Shown: positions 1 through 9,334 of the stretch, in pieces | How the letters are laid out: each line of letters begins with the position of its first letter | How positions within the stretch are numbered: position 1 is the stretch's first letter | From: Meira nashicola | Taxonomy: Eukaryota; Basidiomycota; Exobasidiomycetes; Exobasidiales; Brachybasidiaceae | DNA: 64,000 nt | NCBI GenBank assembly: GCA_001600355.1 | Contig: BCJU01000004.1 | Coordinates: 1,240,001-1,304,000 of the forward strand | Direction of reading: 5' to 3' | Program-made: the position numbers and the translations under genes | Notes under the pieces: generated by a model | Seen by the model: the letters and a program-made list of their open reading frames with translations, nothing else | Told to the model about the DNA's origin: nothing | Databases searched by the model: none

Positions 1-2
1 TT

Positions 3-3000
3 CTATGACGTGTTCAATTTCGAATAAGCTGGTGGTGAAATTCTCTGTCGAACGAATTTAATGATATACAAAGGAAGACTGCTAACGGCAACAATGATGG
101 CAGTCTTCCAAACAAAAGATGACGATAAGACAAAGTTTAAATCAAAGAACTCTGGTAAGAATGCCATACTGACGCAATAAAGCAATAAAGAAAGAATTTC
201 CGCCAAAATCATATAAACGTGCCATGTTGTGATCTCTAATGCGACCATGATTAATTCGTTCAAGATTAAAGCTGTAAAGCTAATACTTAAAATATTAATC
301 AATTCTCGTTCAAACACATAAAGAGAGACGATCATAATTGCTCCACCTTGATAAATACTGATAATTAGCCATTCGGTAAATGTTTTTGCCGTTAATGCTC
401 GTCCAATACCTTTGAATAATTCCGGATAGAGCAATGCAACATCTTCGCTTACATCTCTGTCTAACGTTAAGCTAAAAGCAGGTGCTGCAGTATAAATTGT
501 TGCATAGCCAACCATTAACCATCCTTGATATAGTGCAATCGGACTAAAGTAAAAAATACTTGAAAAGACAGCTTGAATGATGGCAATAATCAAACCACGA
601 TGAATGACAAATTGAGCCAATTTTGCGCTTCTTTGATACGAATTTCTTCCATGCCAAACAACAAGTTTTGTCAAATGACTGAATTGGGATAAAGAGAAAT
701 CCGCTGCCAAACTTGCTTGCATCCCTTCTTTTCCCTGAATACCCAAACCGACATTTGCAGCTTGAATCATAGAAACATCATTACCTCCGTCACCGATACA
801 ACAAACTCGCTTTTTGGTATAAGCTTGAATCAATTTTGCAACTTCAGCTTTTTGAGTTGGCGAACAACGACAAGCAACAACACTTGTTAATTGGGTGGAC
901 AGTTCAAAAAATTCTGCACTGTAATTATCCAAACATCTTTGCAATGATTCACCATCTATCACAAGACAGCAATCTAATCGTGAAGCTAAAAAGTCAAGCA
1001 TATCACGTACTTGTTGTCGAGTTTGTAATTTTGCAACTTGATGGATGTATTGATTACGTGCGACCAATTTACTTGAGATTGCTATACAAGTAGCAGTTTC
1101 AATCTTGTCTCCTGTTAACATCCAAACTTTCACACCTGCATTGCGCAATAATTCCAAAGTAGTCTTTACATCATCTTGCAATTTGTCTTCTACACCAGTC
1201 AATCCTAATAGTTCCAAATCACGCTCTAAAAATTCATCAACCACTTTGGCCATAGCTTCATTACGGCCGTCAACTTGGATACGAGCGGCATGATAGGCTG
1301 ATTCGAAACTCTGCCATCTTTCTGTCGTTAATCTTTTACGTCCGACGACCAATGTACGTAAACCTTCGCGTGCCATATTACCACATTCTTCATCCAACCA
1401 ATCATTTTGTGCTACAATCTTTGCCATGACAACATCTGCACCTTTTTGATAAAAAGTTACTTCATTAGTTCTGCGATCACGTACAACGATACCCATCCTT
1501 TTACTTTCAGAAGTGAATGGAAAGATGTCTAGGATGTCAAATTGATGAATACCATGGTCATAGAGCGATTTCAGCGTGATACTGCTTCGATCACGGGAAA
1601 CAAGAACGAGTCCAACGGATTGTGTCCAACGTACGATTGCCACTTCATCAGGACTGCTTGCTTGATATGTAACCGTTCCATCGTCATTGTCCACAGGTGT
1701 AACATTATGGCACAATGCCAAGGCCAAAACCACATCTTTAACACGAGAGCTCATATCTCTACGAATACGACCGCCAAACATAGCATCAGCGGCCATATTC
1801 TTTGTTGGACTTAAAAGTGCATCTTGTGTTTCATTTTGCTCTTTCTGTTGATCGAAAGCAACTGTTAATTGTCGTAATACTTCATCCATACTATCCCAAC
1901 TGTAACTCATCGTTCCCATATGAAGTTTCTTAAGTTCCATTTCATTTTGCGTTAATGTTCCTGTCTTGTCGCTTAATAGGTATTCTATCCTTCCTAGTTC
2001 TTCTGGTAGAGTACTCGTTCTTACAATAGTTCCTGGAATTTCGCGATCAGACATAATTTGTCTTGCATAAACAGTCTTTCCCATATCCATATTGACACGA
2101 AGTGAAATGGGAATGATTGAACTGAATAAGATCAAGAATCGAAAAACATAAATGTACCATTGTCCGCGGAAACCGTTCAAAGCAACCATACCAAAAGAAA
2201 GTGTGAAACTGAATGCAAACAAGATCTTAGACATCTTGTTCAATTCAAGATCTAAAATACCAAACTTAGTGGAAGGATGGCTGGTGTTCATGACGGCACG
2301 TGTATCTTTTCCTGTGTAAATGACCAAACCAATCGCACTTCCTGCTGCCAAAACTGTATTTGCCCATAAAACATTTTCTGAAGTGAGTGGAGAAACCTGA
2401 TTTTGACGTCGTAATTGATAATCTTCTGTTTGGTCTGCTTCTGTTCCGATGAGATCGCCAAGACCAGTTTGTTGATTTGTCGTTGTGCTAGAGGCTAGAG
2501 ATCCATTTCGAGAGTAAGGTGGATGAACGGTGAGATTGCCAACAAATGTATGGATGTCTTTGATAGGTGGTCCTGCAAATACACCTGCTCTTCCTTGTAA
2601 TTCCGCTAATTCATCTTCACTCATCCTTTGAGTTGTAGACACAGCGACACGCAATTTCCAATCCGTTTCACCATCCAATTGATCAGTTCTTACAAAGCAA
2701 GTTCCAGCTTCATCCCCTCTAGGCTCCTCCACTGATGAAGCAGAAAGATCTTCATGTGCGTCATCTGCTTTTGCAGCACTTATCTGGTCAGCTTCGACTG
2801 TCTCGTCATCGTCACCTAAAACGAAATGAGCACTTTCTGTTCCAGGATTGTGACGTTTTACTTCGTTAGAATGATCTCCTGAGCTTGTTTTGAGTAAAAC
2901 CATATCTGCTGGAACACGTTGATTCTTGTGCAATACAACCAGGTCGCCAACACGAAGCTTCGAACTCGGTTTAAGGATCGAACGTGATTGTGAAGAATTA

Positions 3001-3911
3001 GTCTGACCTTCAACATCATCACGATATTTCTGCTTGCGATTCCCTGTTTGACTATTGTAAATCTCAATCGGAACGAGAGTTTCGTAGGGTGTGCTATTGC
3101 TCTCTACATCACGTTTGTACCTTGCATGATCATCAACGGCCTCTTTGCCGATCGTGATGCATAAGACAAATGTGAGTGGAGCGATATACGTTGCAATGAA
3201 TCCGATCTTGAGTGCAGGTATGAATTGACTTAATGCGACGAGCAAAAAGTATAAATTATAAAACATCTTGAATTGCGAATAAAGCACTAAAGGAAGAAAG
3301 AGGATTGCGCTGTATTTTTGATTTCTAACAACATTAGCAGGATATTTTGTCTTTTTCCTTTCTGCTTCCAAAAATTCCACTGTTCTACTTTCCCCAACTT
3401 CAGAACCTCTTCTACTTCGCGTGATCCAGCCTGCTATCCGTTTTGTAATTGGTTTATCTTTATTTTTGATATTGTGGGCATCTTCGAACGATTTTCGAAA
3501 AACGTGTGTATCTGACACTCGTCTCGACATCGAATTTCTCGCGCTGCCATGACCTATCTCATCATTTCCTGCTAAAAGGCCTACATGCTCTTCATCACTT
3601 GAGAAATCATCATGCGATTGTCTTCTTGCTCCTAAACGTGCTCCACCTATCCGCCTTCGGGATGATGGACCTGGCCTTTCGTTTGTATTCATAGTTTTAT
3701 TTGATGATGATTTTGAAGGTTTGATTGATTTTTCGTATAATGTTTCTTCGTATTCTTCGTCGTCGTAAATTGCGTTTGGATATGAATTCGAATTTAAAGA
3801 TCCGTGCTGCAAAATTCGTAAAGCTATATTCTCATGTGATGAAGATGTTAAAGAAGAAGTACTACTTCTACCCGTTCGTATCCCTTCACTTTTACCTCCA
3901 CTGCTAGGCAT
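3..3911 (-). CDS. NEO1: NEO1/ATP9-type P4-ATPase (phospholipid flippase)
   Basis: A 1302-residue intronless ORF, complete: its TAG lies at 3-5 of the window. After a disordered, Ser/Arg-rich N-terminus of about 185 residues comes the block KYPANVVRNQKYS followed by two membrane spans (FYNLYFLLVALSQFIPAL), which is characteristic of the NEO1/ATP9A/B branch. The actuator loop carries DGET near residue 410, the phosphorylation motif is DKTGTLTQNE with Asp648, the nucleotide-binding KGAD is near 823, and the hinge motif GDGGND has its first Asp at 1041. The C-terminal third is hydrophobic with several membrane spans. Known for the family: Neo1 works without a CDC50 partner and flips aminophospholipids in Golgi/endosomal membranes. 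The N-terminal extension is longer than in yeast Neo1 (about 1150 residues in total). Identity is secure; substrate is inferred from the family. Confidence 0.95.
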   Translation of the reverse strand: MPSSGGKSEGIRTGRSSTSSLTSSSHENIALRILQHGSLNSNSYPNAIYDDEEYEETLYEKSIKPSKSSSNKTMNTNERPGPSSRRRIGGARLGARRQSHDDFSSDEEHVGLLAGNDEIGHGSARNSMSRRVSDTHVFRKSFEDAHNIKNKDKPITKRIAGWITRSRRGSEVGESRTVEFLEAERKKTKYPANVVRNQKYSAILFLPLVLYSQFKMFYNLYFLLVALSQFIPALKIGFIATYIAPLTFVLCITIGKEAVDDHARYKRDVESNSTPYETLVPIEIYNSQTGNRKQKYRDDVEGQTNSSQSRSILKPSSKLRVGDLVVLHKNQRVPADMVLLKTSSGDHSNEVKRHNPGTESAHFVLGDDDETVEADQISAAKADDAHEDLSASSVEEPRGDEAGTCFVRTDQLDGETDWKLRVAVSTTQRMSEDELAELQGRAGVFAGPPIKDIHTFVGNLTVHPPYSRNGSLASSTTTNQQTGLGDLIGTEADQTEDYQLRRQNQVSPLTSENVLWANTVLAAGSAIGLVIYTGKDTRAVMNTSHPSTKFGILDLELNKMSKILFAFSFTLSFGMVALNGFRGQWYIYVFRFLILFSSIIPISLRVNMDMGKTVYARQIMSDREIPGTIVRTSTLPEELGRIEYLLSDKTGTLTQNEMELKKLHMGTMSYSWDSMDEVLRQLTVAFDQQKEQNETQDALLSPTKNMAADAMFGGRIRRDMSSRVKDVVLALALCHNVTPVDNDDGTVTYQASSPDEVAIVRWTQSVGLVLVSRDRSSITLKSLYDHGIHQFDILDIFPFTSESKRMGIVVRDRRTNEVTFYQKGADVVMAKIVAQNDWLDEECGNMAREGLRTLVVGRKRLTTERWQSFESAYHAARIQVDGRNEAMAKVVDEFLERDLELLGLTGVEDKLQDDVKTTLELLRNAGVKVWMLTGDKIETATCIAISSKLVARNQYIHQVAKLQTRQQVRDMLDFLASRLDCCLVIDGESLQRCLDNYSAEFFELSTQLTSVVACRCSPTQKAEVAKLIQAYTKKRVCCIGDGGNDVSMIQAANVGLGIQGKEGMQASLAADFSLSQFSHLTKLVVWHGRNSYQRSAKLAQFVIHRGLIIAIIQAVFSSIFYFSPIALYQGWLMVGYATIYTAAPAFSLTLDRDVSEDVALLYPELFKGIGRALTAKTFTEWLIISIYQGGAIMIVSLYVFERELINILSISFTALILNELIMVALEITTWHVYMILAEILSLLLYCVSMAFLPEFFDLNFVLSSSFVWKTAIIVAVSSLPLYIIKFVRQRISPPAYSKLNTS

Positions 3912-4219
3912 GAAGTACGAATGACATGCAAAACAATAGCATGCAATCGAATGCCTAGAATTTGGGTTTGTAGTATTATTGGGTTTGTGGTGAAGGAGAG
4001 AAAGACGATCATTACGATACTACACAACACATGTTGGACTGTGCATCACGTCTGCATAATGTATGCGTACACAGAATAGACTATGCAGCGTAAGGCTGTA
4101 TATAGACTACGCGGTTGACCTCTGCTTAAATAAAAATTTCTTGGATCAAAAAAGTTCTAACCAAATATTTTGTCAATCTTCTTCTTTATGGCATAACCCT
4201 ATCAACAACAAAAGAAAAG
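3912..4219. promoter_or_regulatory. divergent intergenic region NEO1/LRP1
   Basis: The 308 bases between two divergently transcribed genes must hold both promoters. No clear TATA box is seen. Two short TAGACTA words occur at about 4078-4108, a word that recurs in other intergenic stretches of the window. Confidence 0.4.
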
Positions 4220-4897
4220 ATGAGTTCTTTAAAATCTCCGGCGCCAACAATCAAAAAGCTAAGGAGTCTATTACGAGATTTAAATGATTCTCTAGACCCA
4301 GTCACATCGCAAAGTCTCGAAAAGCTTACGTCAAATTTGGAAAGTGGAACGAAAGCAGGTACAACAAGTTTAAATGATGTAATTTTAACGGGTAGACTTG
4401 AATCTGCACAACTTCAATCTTCACTTGCATATATTCTATTAGATTTAGTTTGGATCCTACTTAAAGTAAATGGAACAGATCCAACTTCACATCCAGTTAC
4501 AGCAGAATTAAAACGTGTTCAACAATATTTGGAAAAAGTTCATAAGATTGATAAAAATCTTATTGCTGCAAATTTTAAAAATAATCAACAATCTACTTCA
4601 CATTCTCATCATATCGATCAAGCTAAAGCATCTAGATTCATCAAAGGTGCTTTAGGCTCAAATAGTGGAAATCCAACTACCGGAAAGAGAACAGTTTTTG
4701 CAGAAGATGGTACTATTCAAAAAGTTGTACCGGTAGGATCAGAAGAGGCAGAACCTGAAACAAAAGATGAAAACAGGAAAGACGATGAAAAAGGCGAGAC
4801 TGACGATAAGGATGACGGAAAGTGGGAAGAACCAAAGTCAAAAAGGAGAAAGAGCGAAAAGGGAGACAAGAAGAAAAGTGGCAGAAAATCCAAGTAA
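4220..4897 (+). CDS. LRP1: nuclear exosome cofactor LRP1/Rrp47 (C1D family)
   Basis: A 225-residue intronless protein of the Sas10/Utp3/C1D family. The N-terminal helical part (about residues 1-120) includes the family hallmark HPVTAELKRVQQYLEKV, followed by the conserved DQAKASRFIKGAL segment near residue 135. The C-terminus from about 165 is a highly charged Lys/Glu/Asp tail ending in a KRRK...KKKSGRK basic patch typical of RNA-binding Rrp47 tails. Known role: Rrp47 binds and stabilises the exonuclease Rrp6 and helps the nuclear exosome with MTR4 in processing of rRNA, snoRNA and snRNA 3' ends. The start at 4220 is the first ATG of the conserved helix region. MTR4, its partner in that pathway, is at the far right end of this window, not linked in an operon sense. 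Confidence 0.88.
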   Translation: MSSLKSPAPTIKKLRSLLRDLNDSLDPVTSQSLEKLTSNLESGTKAGTTSLNDVILTGRLESAQLQSSLAYILLDLVWILLKVNGTDPTSHPVTAELKRVQQYLEKVHKIDKNLIAANFKNNQQSTSHSHHIDQAKASRFIKGALGSNSGNPTTGKRTVFAEDGTIQKVVPVGSEEAEPETKDENRKDDEKGETDDKDDGKWEEPKSKRRKSEKGDKKKSGRKSK

Positions 4898-5015
4898 TGC
4901 AATTCTAGAATGATTGCACGATTCGGTCATTGTACTATAAATTTCACCATTAAAAGACACTACCTTTAAAATTGCATGATGTACATTATGGCATAGATAC
5001 AAGAATACTATTTAT

Positions 5016-5867
5016 TCATTCTTTTTTCTCTTCTGCAGGTTTTGCCTCTTCTTCGATTGCAGTAGCTTCAGATGCGTCCTGAGCATCATCTTGTGCTTGC
5101 TGTTCTAACTCTTCCTTTACAATCCCTTTAGCAAGCTGTTGAATCTTGTCTACGTCTGCTTGACTAGCACGAAGAGTTGCATCTGAAGCTTCACTTACAT
5201 TTTCTGGAATAGAACGTAATTGAGCTGTAGAAGCAGCCAACATTTGCGTACCAAAGCCAACAGGAACATGACGAAATACTTCCGCTCTCATTCCAACACC
5301 TTCCATCGCATGAATACGTAAAAATTGTAACCATTTTTCTACTACTTCAAAATCTGAATCCCAAACTTTGATAAGCCTTCGATTCGTTCGCCTTTCAAAA
5401 TTTTCTTGACTCTTTTTATGTACAAAAGGACCTCTTGGAACTGTCCAAAGTGATTTTGTCGTTTTTAATGAATGAACTTTTGAAAGTGGAATTCCTAACG
5501 CATATCCTGCTCGAATTGCAAAATCAGAAAAGAAATCTAAATCTTCAACTTCTTGTGCATGTCCGAACGATTGTAGTTGCAAAGATGCTACATGATGAGA
5601 ATGTGTTCTTGGATGATATTTGGCCGGTTCAAAAGGTGATGGTAAATCGTGCTTCATTGGTGATTCATCAATTTCAGATGCAGGCAGGGGTGATGATGAA
5701 GCTGAAGTAGATGAAGTTCTTTGTGCTTCTTGTTGTACACTTGAAGACGAACTTGCTTGTCGTATCGATCTACAAACTACTCTAGATGGCGCTGAGCTTG
5801 AAGAGCATGCGAGAGATTGCGTTGATCGCCTTAGGGATGCGTTGAAAATTCTTCCAGGCATTGCCAT
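5016..5867 (-). CDS. RSM10: mitochondrial small-subunit ribosomal protein uS10m
   Basis: The reading frame is open further upstream to 5975, but the start chosen is the ATG at 5867, because it gives a typical mitochondrial presequence (MAMPGRIFNASLRRSTQSLA, rich in Arg and Ser). This yields 283 residues. The conserved uS10 domain lies in the middle: a segment with LGIPLSKVHSLKTTKSLWTVPRGPFVHKK, then ENFERRTNRRLIKVWD, then WLQFLRIHAMEGVGM. The C-terminal tail is acidic and low complexity (Glu, Ala, Lys). Known role: component of the head of the mitochondrial 30S-like subunit. It converges with LRP1 (118 bases between stop codons). The exact start is inferred. Confidence 0.88.
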   Translation of the reverse strand: MAMPGRIFNASLRRSTQSLACSSSSAPSRVVCRSIRQASSSSSVQQEAQRTSSTSASSSPLPASEIDESPMKHDLPSPFEPAKYHPRTHSHHVASLQLQSFGHAQEVEDLDFFSDFAIRAGYALGIPLSKVHSLKTTKSLWTVPRGPFVHKKSQENFERRTNRRLIKVWDSDFEVVEKWLQFLRIHAMEGVGMRAEVFRHVPVGFGTQMLAASTAQLRSIPENVSEASDATLRASQADVDKIQQLAKGIVKEELEQQAQDDAQDASEATAIEEEAKPAEEKKE

Positions 5868-6124
5868 TTTGAAGGTATATGTTGGTGAAATGGGTAAGTA
5901 ATCTTTCCATTTCATTTTGCTAGAATACTTGGTAATGCATGCGAAGAAAAGCGCTACTCTTATGAATAAGCGCAAGGAGCATCACGTGCATTTCTGTAAT
6001 AATAATTTTTGGCACTTTAATGGAATTTAGAAATATTCATGCATATATCGATCAGAACTTAACATATTGATGATAATTTTGGTCATTCTTCTTCAACACA
6101 ATCATCATATCATCGTTTGATACA

Positions 6125-6644
6125 ATGGGCAGAATACGACATAAGCGTAATCATCATGCAAGAAGAGGTAAGTCGTTTATTTGTCAATAATCACAAGTGT
6201 GGATGACTGCTTACACTTTATAATCATACAACAGATATCTCTCGTGCAGCACGAACAAGAGCTCGTAAGCTAGATGCCGATCAAGTTGAACAAAATTTAA
6301 AAGATGCAAAAAAGAATAATGAACTTCTTAATCCTGATCATTTGGATATCGAAAAGCCAGGTTTAGGATTATTTTATTGTGTCGAATGTGATCGTCATTT
6401 TCCATCAAATGGCGATAGAGAAGTTCATCAACGTGGCAAATTACACAAACGTATTGCAAAACGAATGCATGAAGAGAAAGCATATACGATTGAAGAAAGT
6501 ATGAGAGCAGCAGGTATAGGTATTGATAACACACAACGGAAACCAAAGGAACAGCAGCAGCAACAACAACAAGATGGCTCCCAAGGTGGCATTGAGAATG
6601 ACAATTCATCATCAGCTGCACAGGCTATGAAGACAGACGCATAG
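6125..6644 (+). CDS. BUD20: pre-60S shuttling factor BUD20 (C2H2 zinc finger)
   Basis: Two exons, 6125-6167 and 6235-6644, with a 67-nt intron (GTAAGT...ACAG), give 150 residues. The first exon encodes MGRIRHKRNHHARR, the usual basic N-terminus of Bud20/ZNF593. A single U1-type C2H2 finger follows (YCVECDRHFPSNGDREVHQRGKLHKRIAKR: Cys-x2-Cys-x12-His-x5-His). The C-terminus has a Gln run (QQQQQQQ) and is low complexity. Known role: Bud20 joins late pre-60S ribosomal particles in the nucleus and assists their export. The gene starts 257 bases from the divergent uS10m start. The exon structure keeps the frame and the domain intact, so it is well supported. Confidence 0.9.
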
Positions 6645-7497
6645 CTGAATTCTTTTTGTTTCACTTTATTCACGATCGCATTTCATTTGTATTTGTATTT
6701 CCATTTGGCAATCAATCTATTATTTTCTCAGTTGAAACGCATACACACACACAACAAGCAGATTTCATAGATGGTATGACATTAACCACACAGTACAAAA
6801 CCACATCACAAGCACTTCTTGCCTGCTTGCCAAACATGATAACCACAATGAACGAAATACCTCTTCAGACTCACCCGCACGCTCCCTCATCTTGGCCGCA
6901 CCTCGAACCACAAAAAGGGTAACGAGGAAAAATGCAACGCCAAAATGAGCAAGTCATCGAAGGGCGACACAAACTTCAAAAAAGAAGAAAGGGCCCTGAA
7001 AAAGTCTCGTTGTACAGGAACGTGCAGGTAGTGCTCTCATCGTCAGAGGTGAAAATTGTGGCTAAAATATTTAGCAAGTAGGACCGGGAATTCACTATAA
7101 AAATGATTCTGTTAGATGGGAATGACAAGGGTAAAAATAGTTGAAGGAAGGGTTGTGAGTAATTATTGTTGAGGAAGAATTAGTTGAAAGAGAGTGATGA
7201 CAATGATTGTATAGTTGTCATTGTCAAAACTTTGTAATATACTTACCCGTAGAGTTGGTCGTTGAAGAAAAGAAAGAAGTGTGCGCGTATATTTTCGCTC
7301 TTTATACTTGTCAATAATTATGCAGTACGCTGAAATTTTCAAAGAAAAAAAAATCCCAAAAGCTAGTTGCACGTGCCGATAGCGCCAAAAAGAGAAGAAA
7401 TTGAATACGCCTTCACTCACAAGAACCCTCGTTTTGTTGCAAAATTGGTCATCACTGCCATCTATTTCATTACCCCTAAAAAGGCGGCATTGTCAGT
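6645..7497. other. intergenic, no gene seen
   Basis: 853 bases between BUD20 and the downstream ribosomal protein gene. Only short unconserved open frames are present. It should hold the BUD20 terminator and the promoter of the next gene; no clear TATA box is seen. Confidence 0.5.
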
Positions 7498-8955
7498 ATG
7501 ACTTCAATGATGCTTCCGCCGCCCGGCTCAAGGGCCAGGGTTTTACGGCACCTACAACATTTGGAAAAGCCAAGGAAGACCAAATTTCTCACTCAAATAC
7601 CATTCTTTGATGCACCTTACGTTCATCCTAAAGATCGAGTGCCATTTTGGAATATTGGACCAGGAGATGAAGTTCGGGTAAAAGTTGGTGGAAAACAAAT
7701 TAAAAAGGAAGATGGTAGTATTGAAAAGGTACCATTTGAAGGAATAGTTGACACAATCGATCGTGAAAGGAGTGTAGTTTGGTTGCGTGCTCCTGAAAAA
7801 GGAGATGAGTCTTTGATACCGAGAAATTTAAAACACATGGAACCACGATATGCAGATGCTTCAAAGGGTTTAGAAGGTGGCTTTGGACCTAATGCAGCTT
7901 ACGTTGCAAGACCTGTTCATTATAGTAATCTACAGCTCAAAATTCCATCTGACCTGAAATTACCCGAAGATATCAAATTGGATTTGAAGCAAGGTGTATA
8001 TGCATCAAGAATAGCGAGAACAAAGGCATTTTACGATAAAAGTAGAGGATTCTTCCGGTGGAGAAGATACGCAATCGTACCTACAAGTGAAGGAACATTA
8101 AAGATTGAAATCCCATGGAAGAAGGTCGATAGTCGCGATGTTCCACGCAAAGAGAACAACACTTTATCACATCTTGTTGATAGAGAGACGTGGCTACCCT
8201 GGGCACCCAGCGATCCTACTTGGCTCATTCCACGAGCACCTCGTACATCACCTCAAGCCCTAGAACGTTATCAGAAGTCACTTGAACAAAGGACGACAGA
8301 TTTGATCGCTAAAGGAGCAGATGAGAATGGAAAAATTTCCGTTGCCAGAGCTGCACAAGCTCAATTAGAGGCAGGCAAAGCTTCTCCGCTACCATCAATG
8401 ATACCCGGTGTATCTACAGCCACTTTAGGATTACCAATGTATCCTGGTTTTGCTAAACAATTATTATCTAAACCAAAGATGCCAATCACACCTCAACCTC
8501 CAACACCTGCTGAAAAGGTTTGGATGGCGAAACAATCAATGAAAGAATGGCATGAAGATGGTCAATTGACACCGAACTCGACAAGCGAAACAAAAGCAGA
8601 GAACACAAAACGATACACATTCTCAGCTTGGGATTATTTGGATGTTTCTCCACTAGAAGGACCTTCAAGCAGATCATTTAATATTTTGGAAAGTGAAAAG
8701 GATGTATCGACAGATTCAAGCGATAGACCACGAGGCGATGCCGGTCGATTGTCCAATTCAAGCCAAATCACTAAACGTGAGATGGACAATTGGCCAATCG
8801 AATTAATGATGAAAGAAGATTTGATTAATGAACAAGGTACAAAGCATCGCAGACTCAGATGGCAACGTCGTCAACGTGAGAATGCAGAATGGCAAAAAGT
8901 GATTGCACAAGAAGAGAAAGCAAATTTGCAAGCTTTCAAAGAGATGGAATTGTGA
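7498..8955 (+). CDS. probable mitochondrial large-subunit ribosomal protein uL24m (KOW domain)
   Basis: A 485-residue intronless ORF. The N-terminus is basic (RARVLRHLQHLEKPRKTKF). A KOW-like segment follows at about residues 50-100 (FWNIGPGDEVRVKVGGK, then EGIVDTIDRERSVVWLRAPEKG). Next comes the phrase PVHYSNLQL, which resembles the uL24 segment after the KOW fold. Later parts hold conserved-looking aromatic and basic blocks (YDKSRGFFRWRRYAIVPTSEG; WLPWAPSDPTWLIPRAPRTSP). The C-terminal coiled, basic stretch (RRLRWQRRQRENAEWQKV) is common in fungal mitoribosomal proteins. It is longer than yeast Mrpl40 (about 300 residues). The KOW signature supports uL24m; another KOW-containing mitochondrial protein is possible. 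Confidence 0.62.
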   Translation: MTSMMLPPPGSRARVLRHLQHLEKPRKTKFLTQIPFFDAPYVHPKDRVPFWNIGPGDEVRVKVGGKQIKKEDGSIEKVPFEGIVDTIDRERSVVWLRAPEKGDESLIPRNLKHMEPRYADASKGLEGGFGPNAAYVARPVHYSNLQLKIPSDLKLPEDIKLDLKQGVYASRIARTKAFYDKSRGFFRWRRYAIVPTSEGTLKIEIPWKKVDSRDVPRKENNTLSHLVDRETWLPWAPSDPTWLIPRAPRTSPQALERYQKSLEQRTTDLIAKGADENGKISVARAAQAQLEAGKASPLPSMIPGVSTATLGLPMYPGFAKQLLSKPKMPITPQPPTPAEKVWMAKQSMKEWHEDGQLTPNSTSETKAENTKRYTFSAWDYLDVSPLEGPSSRSFNILESEKDVSTDSSDRPRGDAGRLSNSSQITKREMDNWPIELMMKEDLINEQGTKHRRLRWQRRQRENAEWQKVIAQEEKANLQAFKEMEL

Positions 8956-9334
8956 GGCCGTATTCTGAATAAATAAAAGTCTTATTGTACTCTTACCATG
9001 ATCATATATGAAATCACCATTATTTGTGCATTGAAGTATTGAATTGTATTAAAAGTATGAAAAATGCAGAAAGAATCCATGTGAGTATGTAAACAAAATG
9101 TGGTAAAAGTGAGGTATAAAATTGGGTGAAATGAAGTGACGATAACCGGTATTTCCTGGAAATGTTCCATTGTCCTTCTATTGGGGGAAAGTGTGTTTTA
9201 AAATGCCATCTATTGCGTTTGCTTTTGAAGAGCAAGCAAGAGGGAAACTATGCCTACCTGGGCATGTGCTGAAGAGAATGATGAATGATGAGGGGATAAA
9301 GTACAAATGCGTCGTCATATGTAGTAACTGATGA
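8956..9334. other. convergent 3' intergenic region
   Basis: 379 bases between two convergent stop codons. It holds two 3' UTRs, including an AATAAA at about 8967, and nothing else that I can see. Confidence 0.5.
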